Origin: an uncultured SAR116 cluster alpha proteobacterium
GTDB lineage: Bacteria; Pseudomonadota; Alphaproteobacteria; Puniceispirillales; Marisalimonadaceae
Assembly (NCBI GenBank): GCA_902616615.1
Contig: CACMTN010000001.1
Location: 84,521 to 148,520 of the forward strand
Reading direction: 5' to 3'
Length of the DNA stretch: 64,000 bases
Positions 60,119 to 64,000 of the stretch are shown in pieces (the first letter of the stretch is position 1; the number at the start of each line of letters is the position of its first letter). The notes under the pieces were generated by a model. The model made no database searches. It saw nothing but the letters and a program-made list of their open reading frames with translations, and was not told the origin of the DNA. Both the position numbers and the translations under genes were made by a program.

Positions 60119-60928
60119 CTAACTGTTCCATACTTTTGGAATGTTATCATCAGCAAGTATTGATAATAATTTTTTTTGTATTGATTTCAAATCATAAGCA
60201 TCTTTGGCAACCATTCTGACTAAAATTTTATCATTCCATATAGAATGAGACAACAACACTGTTTCTGAGTTTTTTAGAATTTCAGGTAAAGTATTCTCAT
60301 AGGATAATAGTTTTTTTCCGTAGATAAAAATATTAGATATTGCAACTCCATCCTTAGCTGAAGCAATGTTTGATAGAGTTTCTCTAATATCTCCATTTAA
60401 ATTTAATGCTTCAGCGTGAATCAAATTTTTATTTACATTTATTCTCCAATTATCATTGAAATAACCCTTTTCAAGATATTCACCCATAGCTGTTCTTCCA
60501 AATATTGTGGTTTCAGCTAATAAAAAATTTGAATTAGGATTTAAATTTACTTCAATGTTTCTATCAAAATTACAATTGTTAAATAAAATTAATTCTTGTG
60601 GTATCCAAAAAAGATTACTTGTTTCATCTACTGTCAATGAAATTTTAATTTTAGCCTTTTCATTAAATCCCTTATAAGCTCTTTCTGCAGTTTGCGTAGT
60701 TAAAAAAATTTTGGATTTATTTACAATTTCAAAATCATAAGAAAAATTATCACCACTTGTAATTCCACCAGCAGTGTTGACTAAAACTAATTCTTTAAAC
60801 TTTTGAGAAGATTTAGGGTAAAATACTTTTGCAGAACCTGATTGATAGAAGCGATTTATTTCATTATTATTTATTTTAACATCAATTTTACCGTGAGCTC
60901 TTTGAAAGGTTGCTTTTTTATTTAACAT
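60119..60928 (-). CDS. ureD: Urease accessory protein UreD
   Basis: 269 residues, beta-helical scaffold of the UreDFG nickel-loading complex. KELVLVNTAGGITSGDNFSYDF and QTAERAYKG match the UreD/UreH family; N-terminal QRAHGKIDVKI is also typical. First gene of the operon, so its promoter lies in the short 60929-60979 gap. No nickel transporter or urea ABC genes occur in the window. Confidence 0.93.
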   Translation of the reverse strand: MLNKKATFQRAHGKIDVKINNNEINRFYQSGSAKVFYPKSSQKFKELVLVNTAGGITSGDNFSYDFEIVNKSKIFLTTQTAERAYKGFNEKAKIKISLTVDETSNLFWIPQELILFNNCNFDRNIEVNLNPNSNFLLAETTIFGRTAMGEYLEKGYFNDNWRINVNKNLIHAEALNLNGDIRETLSNIASAKDGVAISNIFIYGKKLLSYENTLPEILKNSETVLLSHSIWNDKILVRMVAKDAYDLKSIQKKLLSILADDNIPKVWNS

Positions 60929-60979
60929 TTATATGTTTATACCCTTCGTTAGTTTTATATTATATTTTGCTCTTTATAA

Positions 60980-61993
60980 TCATATTTTAGAATAATGAAC
61001 TGTTCCACGCTCATCAACTTTACTTTTGGCTTGATTGGTTACATCTAGGTGGATTAGATGAGCTCTTGCTTCTCCAATTGCAAAGTGCATTTGTTCATCA
61101 CCAATTTTTCTATCAAAAATAATTTCAATAGAATCCATAATAGTTATATCTTTTTCATTAAGGGCATCTAATATTAAACTTAATCTATGATTATGATGTT
61201 TAATTAAGTCTTTCGCTCGTTGATCACCATTTGTAAATGGCCAATCATGACAAGGAAATACTTTTGTATCTGGTTCCATGGTTGATATTTCATTTAGATA
61301 TTTAAAATAACCACCTAATCTATCATCTAATGGGTCAAAAAAATTATCAGAAATGTTTGGTGAAATCCTAGGTAACAAAAAATCTCCTGAAAGATATAAC
61401 TTTCTTTTATGATCTATTAAAGAAATATGTTCAGGTGAGTGACCAGAGTCTGTCCTAGCTATCCATAATCCATCATTAGACTCAATTTCGTATCCAGCTT
61501 TAATGATTTCAAACTCAGGTAGTTCATACACTCTATTTTTGTATAGCCTTGTTGCTGGGTCCTTAGCAAGAATATCTTCTTCACTCATTCCAGCTCTTAC
61601 AAAAACATTACGAAATATTTTTGCATATTCATCATCTGGCATTGATCTAAAAGTATTGGCAGTGAATAATTCTTTTGCTGTTGTAAAACATTTAATATCT
61701 AATTTTTTTTGAAGCCAGCCTGCCATTCCAATATGATCAGGGTGATAATGTGTAATTAATAGACCCGCAAATCTTTTAGATTTTAATGGACCATTTATAA
61801 GCGCTTCCCAATGTTCTTCTGAATGTTCAGATTTTAGGCCAGCATCTAATATTAATAGTCCCTTAGGAGTATCCATTAAAAATAAATTTACATGGTTTAA
61901 TCTAAAAGGAAGCTCAAAATGTACCCAATATAAATCAGAAGCGATTTGAGTTAATTGACCAAATTTAGGTTTATCAATTTCTAGTTTCGTCAT
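60980..61993 (-). CDS. Metallo-beta-lactamase-fold hydrolase
   Basis: 337 residues. Zinc motif THYHPDHIGMA (H-x-H-x-D-H), distal His in DSGHSPEHISLID, Asp in LYLSGDFLLPRIS and His in VFPCHDWPFTN. The C-terminal helical domain holds LIKHHNHRLSLILDAL. This layout is that of cytoplasmic MBL hydrolases of the YqjP/LACTB2-like type; substrate (thioester, nucleic acid or other) unknown. Adjacent to, but separated from, the urease operon by 51 bp. Confidence 0.85.
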   Translation of the reverse strand: MTKLEIDKPKFGQLTQIASDLYWVHFELPFRLNHVNLFLMDTPKGLLILDAGLKSEHSEEHWEALINGPLKSKRFAGLLITHYHPDHIGMAGWLQKKLDIKCFTTAKELFTANTFRSMPDDEYAKIFRNVFVRAGMSEEDILAKDPATRLYKNRVYELPEFEIIKAGYEIESNDGLWIARTDSGHSPEHISLIDHKRKLYLSGDFLLPRISPNISDNFFDPLDDRLGGYFKYLNEISTMEPDTKVFPCHDWPFTNGDQRAKDLIKHHNHRLSLILDALNEKDITIMDSIEIIFDRKIGDEQMHFAIGEARAHLIHLDVTNQAKSKVDERGTVHYSKI

Positions 61994-62163
61994 TTATTGC
62001 TCGTCAAGAATTATCGTGGTAATTTTTATTTAAGATGTTAAGAATATACATTAAATCTAAATTAGATCTAGCAAATCTAAAATAAAATTTTAAAAATGAA
62101 AATATAAGGTTTTTAGCGTATATTTTTCTACTAACATATAGATTAAACATTAAGAGATACATT

Positions 62164-63381
62164 ATGAAAAATTCATTAGACGGAATAAAGGTATTAGATC
62201 TAACAAGAGTTTTAGCAGGGCCTTATTGCACCCAAATGCTTGGTGATCTTGGTGCAGAGATAATAAAAGTTGAAAGGCCAGGAGGAGGGGATGATACCAG
62301 AGGATTTGCTCCACCATTTGTAAAAGATGAAAACGGAGAAGAGACGGATTTAAGTGCGTATTATTGTGGAGCAAACAGGAATAAAAAATCAATAACTGTC
62401 AATCTTAGTAAAAAAGAAGGGCAGGATTTAATAAAGAAACTACTTAAAGATTGTGACATATTAGTAGAAAATTTCAAAACAGGTACATTAGAGAAGTATG
62501 GACTTGGTTATAATGATTTAAAGATCGAGTTTCCAAGATTAATTTATTGTTCTATCACAGGTTTTGGACAGACTGGTCCTTATGCATCTAGACCAGGCTA
62601 CGATGGTTTAATTCAAGCAATGGGCGGTGTCATGGCTCTTACTGGAGAACCTAGTGGAGAGCCAATGAAAGTTGGAGTTCCTATTGGAGACTTGATGGCA
62701 GGAATGTTTGCATCAGTAGGAATTCTTGCAGCTCTTAGACATCAAATTCAAACTGGAGAGGGTCAATTTATTGATATTGGTATGTTAGATACACATGTTG
62801 CATGGCTTGCTAATCAAGGAATGAATTATTTGTCTACAGACAAAAACCCTGAAAGACTTGGCAATCAGCATCCTAATATTGTTCCTTATCAAGTTATGCC
62901 TACATCTGATGGATATATCGTCCTTTCAGTTGGAAATGACCCAACTTTTGAGAGATTTTGTAAATTAGCTGGCGAAGAAAAGTTAATTAATGATCCAAAA
63001 TTCAAAACCAACGCGGACAGAGTGTCAAATAGAGAATTTGTTACTAATGTTTTAAATGAAATTACCAAGAAACACACATCCGAGTGGTGGCTAGAAGAGT
63101 TAGAGAAAGAAAAAATTGGATGTGGTCCAATTAATACTTTAAGTCAAGTTTTCTCAGACCCGCATGTTAAAGCTAGAGAAATGATAGTGAATATGGATCA
63201 TAAAAAAACAGGCAAATCTCCTCTAAAATTAATAGCAAACCCAATTAAAATGCATGAAACACCACCAAGTTATAGAATGCCACCTCCTTTACTTGGAGAA
63301 CATACAGATGAAATTTTGTATGAAGAAATTGGTCTCAGTGAAACTGAGATAAAAAATCTAAAAGATAATGAGATAATTTAA
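62164..63381 (+). CDS. Family III CoA transferase (CaiB/BaiF)
   Basis: 405 residues. Family III features are LDLTRVLAGPYCTQMLGDLGAEIIKVERPGGGDDTR, NKKSITVNLSKKEG, the catalytic Asp in KVGVPIGDLMAG, and IQTGEGQFIDIGMLD. It transfers CoA between carboxylic acids; the particular acids cannot be read. Followed after 21 bp by an MFS transporter, which may import a substrate. Confidence 0.92.
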   Translation: MKNSLDGIKVLDLTRVLAGPYCTQMLGDLGAEIIKVERPGGGDDTRGFAPPFVKDENGEETDLSAYYCGANRNKKSITVNLSKKEGQDLIKKLLKDCDILVENFKTGTLEKYGLGYNDLKIEFPRLIYCSITGFGQTGPYASRPGYDGLIQAMGGVMALTGEPSGEPMKVGVPIGDLMAGMFASVGILAALRHQIQTGEGQFIDIGMLDTHVAWLANQGMNYLSTDKNPERLGNQHPNIVPYQVMPTSDGYIVLSVGNDPTFERFCKLAGEEKLINDPKFKTNADRVSNREFVTNVLNEITKKHTSEWWLEELEKEKIGCGPINTLSQVFSDPHVKAREMIVNMDHKKTGKSPLKLIANPIKMHETPPSYRMPPPLLGEHTDEILYEEIGLSETEIKNLKDNEII

Positions 63382-63402
63382 TAAATTATTCTAAAAGAAT
63401 TT

Positions 63403-64000
63403 ATGGTTCAGGCACAAAACAAAAATCTCATTTCTGATATTGAGTATGACAGTATAAGTTCTTGGATTAGATTAATTCTTTTATTTATTGTTGGTGTTGT
63501 AGGTATTGTAGGTATGTGGTCCGTTGTAGTTGTAATGCCAGCATTAGAAACTGAATTTGCTATTGATAGAGGTAAGGCAAGTTTGCTTTATGCTACTACT
63601 ATGGTTGGTTTTGGATTAGGTAATTTTTTAATTGGAAAAGTAGTAGATAAATTTGGGCTTAAATTTCCAATTATTGTTGGAGTTATTCTCCTTTCATCAT
63701 CCTATTTAGTAGCAATGATTTCCAATGAATTTTGGCATTTATTGGTTTTGCAAGTTTTTATGGGTACAGCTGCATCAACTTTTTTTGGTCCCTCTATGGC
63801 GGATATTGGAAATTTTTTTGAAAAATATAGAGGACTAGCAGTAGCTATAGTTGCTAGCGCTAATTACGTAGCAGGTGGTTTGTGGCCACTCTTTATTAGT
63901 CATTTGCTAGAGTTTAGTAACTGGAAAGAAGTCTATTTTTATATTGCAATAATCTGTTTGGTAATCATCTTTCCAATTTCATTAATTTTGAAAAATAATA
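63403..64000 (+). CDS. MFS transporter, partial at right edge
   Basis: N-terminal 199 codons, open at the window end. Starts at ATG 63403 with a hydrophilic N-terminus, then membrane segments (IRLILLFIVGVVGIVGMWSV and onward). The loop 2-3 motif is GKVVDKFGLK, a form of the MFS signature, followed by three further membrane helices. Twenty-one base pairs from the CoA transferase gene, so possibly one operon for uptake and CoA activation of an organic acid. Confidence 0.85.
   Translation, partial: MVQAQNKNLISDIEYDSISSWIRLILLFIVGVVGIVGMWSVVVVMPALETEFAIDRGKASLLYATTMVGFGLGNFLIGKVVDKFGLKFPIIVGVILLSSSYLVAMISNEFWHLLVLQVFMGTAASTFFGPSMADIGNFFEKYRGLAVAIVASANYVAGGLWPLFISHLLEFSNWKEVYFYIAIICLVIIFPISLILKNN

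Noticed and set aside
1..64000. CRISPR arrays, rRNA genes, insertion sequences
   Set aside because: No regularly spaced repeats of CRISPR type, no rRNA segments and no transposase genes were seen; the only recombinases are the integrase and the serine recombinase of the island.

Overview
The window is AT-rich (lysine/asparagine/isoleucine-rich proteins, short intergenic gaps, overlapping genes) and looks like a streamlined marine Alphaproteobacterium of the SAR11/AEGEAN-169 (HIMB59) kind. That placement is inference from gene content (ISC-type ferredoxin, alphaproteobacterial-type elongator tRNA-Met, ureDABCEFG order, glucosylglycerate genes, NIPSNAP, CaiB-type CoA transferase) and base composition; no rRNA is present to fix it.

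Layout. 1-18.1 kb is a conserved chromosomal block: M48 peptidase and RNase E/G, envelope genes (amidase, PBP1A, AsmA-like), prfB, a Bcp peroxiredoxin, tyrS, and an operon that runs from cysteine synthesis to tRNA thiolation (cysE, cysteine desulfurase, ferredoxin, mnmA). 18,188-28,615 is a 10.4-kb integrated island in a tRNA-Met(CAT) gene, bounded by a 48-bp direct repeat of the tRNA 3' part and carrying a tyrosine integrase with candidate arm sites at both ends. 28.8-36.5 kb holds a subtilisin-like lipoprotein, small secreted proteins, a glycosyltransferase / nucleosidase / SPL-like radical SAM / SDR cluster and pal. 36.8-52 kb is a mixed metabolic region (SDR, tartrate/D-malate dehydrogenase family, FMN 2-hydroxyacid dehydrogenase, esterase, metal-exporter-like membrane protein, haloalkane-dehalogenase-like enzyme, glycerate kinase, nitroreductase, MFS). 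52.2-56 kb encodes glucosylglycerate-type compatible-solute metabolism. 56-60.9 kb is a complete urease operon. The window ends with an MBL hydrolase, a CoA transferase and the start of an MFS gene.

The most striking content is a three-gene operon in the island (26,896 down to 22,907, minus strand) behind a good sigma-70-type promoter. Gene 1 is a clear CmoA homologue (carboxy-SAM synthase family). Gene 2 has an N-terminal helix-turn-helix and a degenerate MT-A70 domain that has lost its DPPW catalytic motif. Gene 3 fuses an asparagine-synthetase-like PP-loop ATPase domain to a cytosine-5 DNA methyltransferase. In the methyltransferase the nearly invariant motif-X Asn (GN-x-VPP) is Arg; as I recall, Asn to Lys/Arg at this position is the engineered change that lets M.MpeI use carboxy-SAM. 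My inference is a natural DNA carboxymethylation system: carboxy-SAM is made, 5-carboxymethylcytosine is written into DNA, and the carboxylate is then adenylated and amidated or otherwise conjugated by the PP-loop domain. One caution is that the CmoA Arg recalled as contacting the carboxylate (E. coli Arg199) is Glu here.

The same island has an approximately 0.5-kb non-coding stretch full of perfect inverted repeats with its own promoter-like and terminator-like ends (candidate structured RNA), several palindromic sites, a 128-bp duplication around small exported-protein genes, a serine recombinase and two DUF4177-like small proteins. No capsid, packaging, relaxase or restriction-endonuclease gene was recognised, so the element could be a phage satellite or a simple integrative island.
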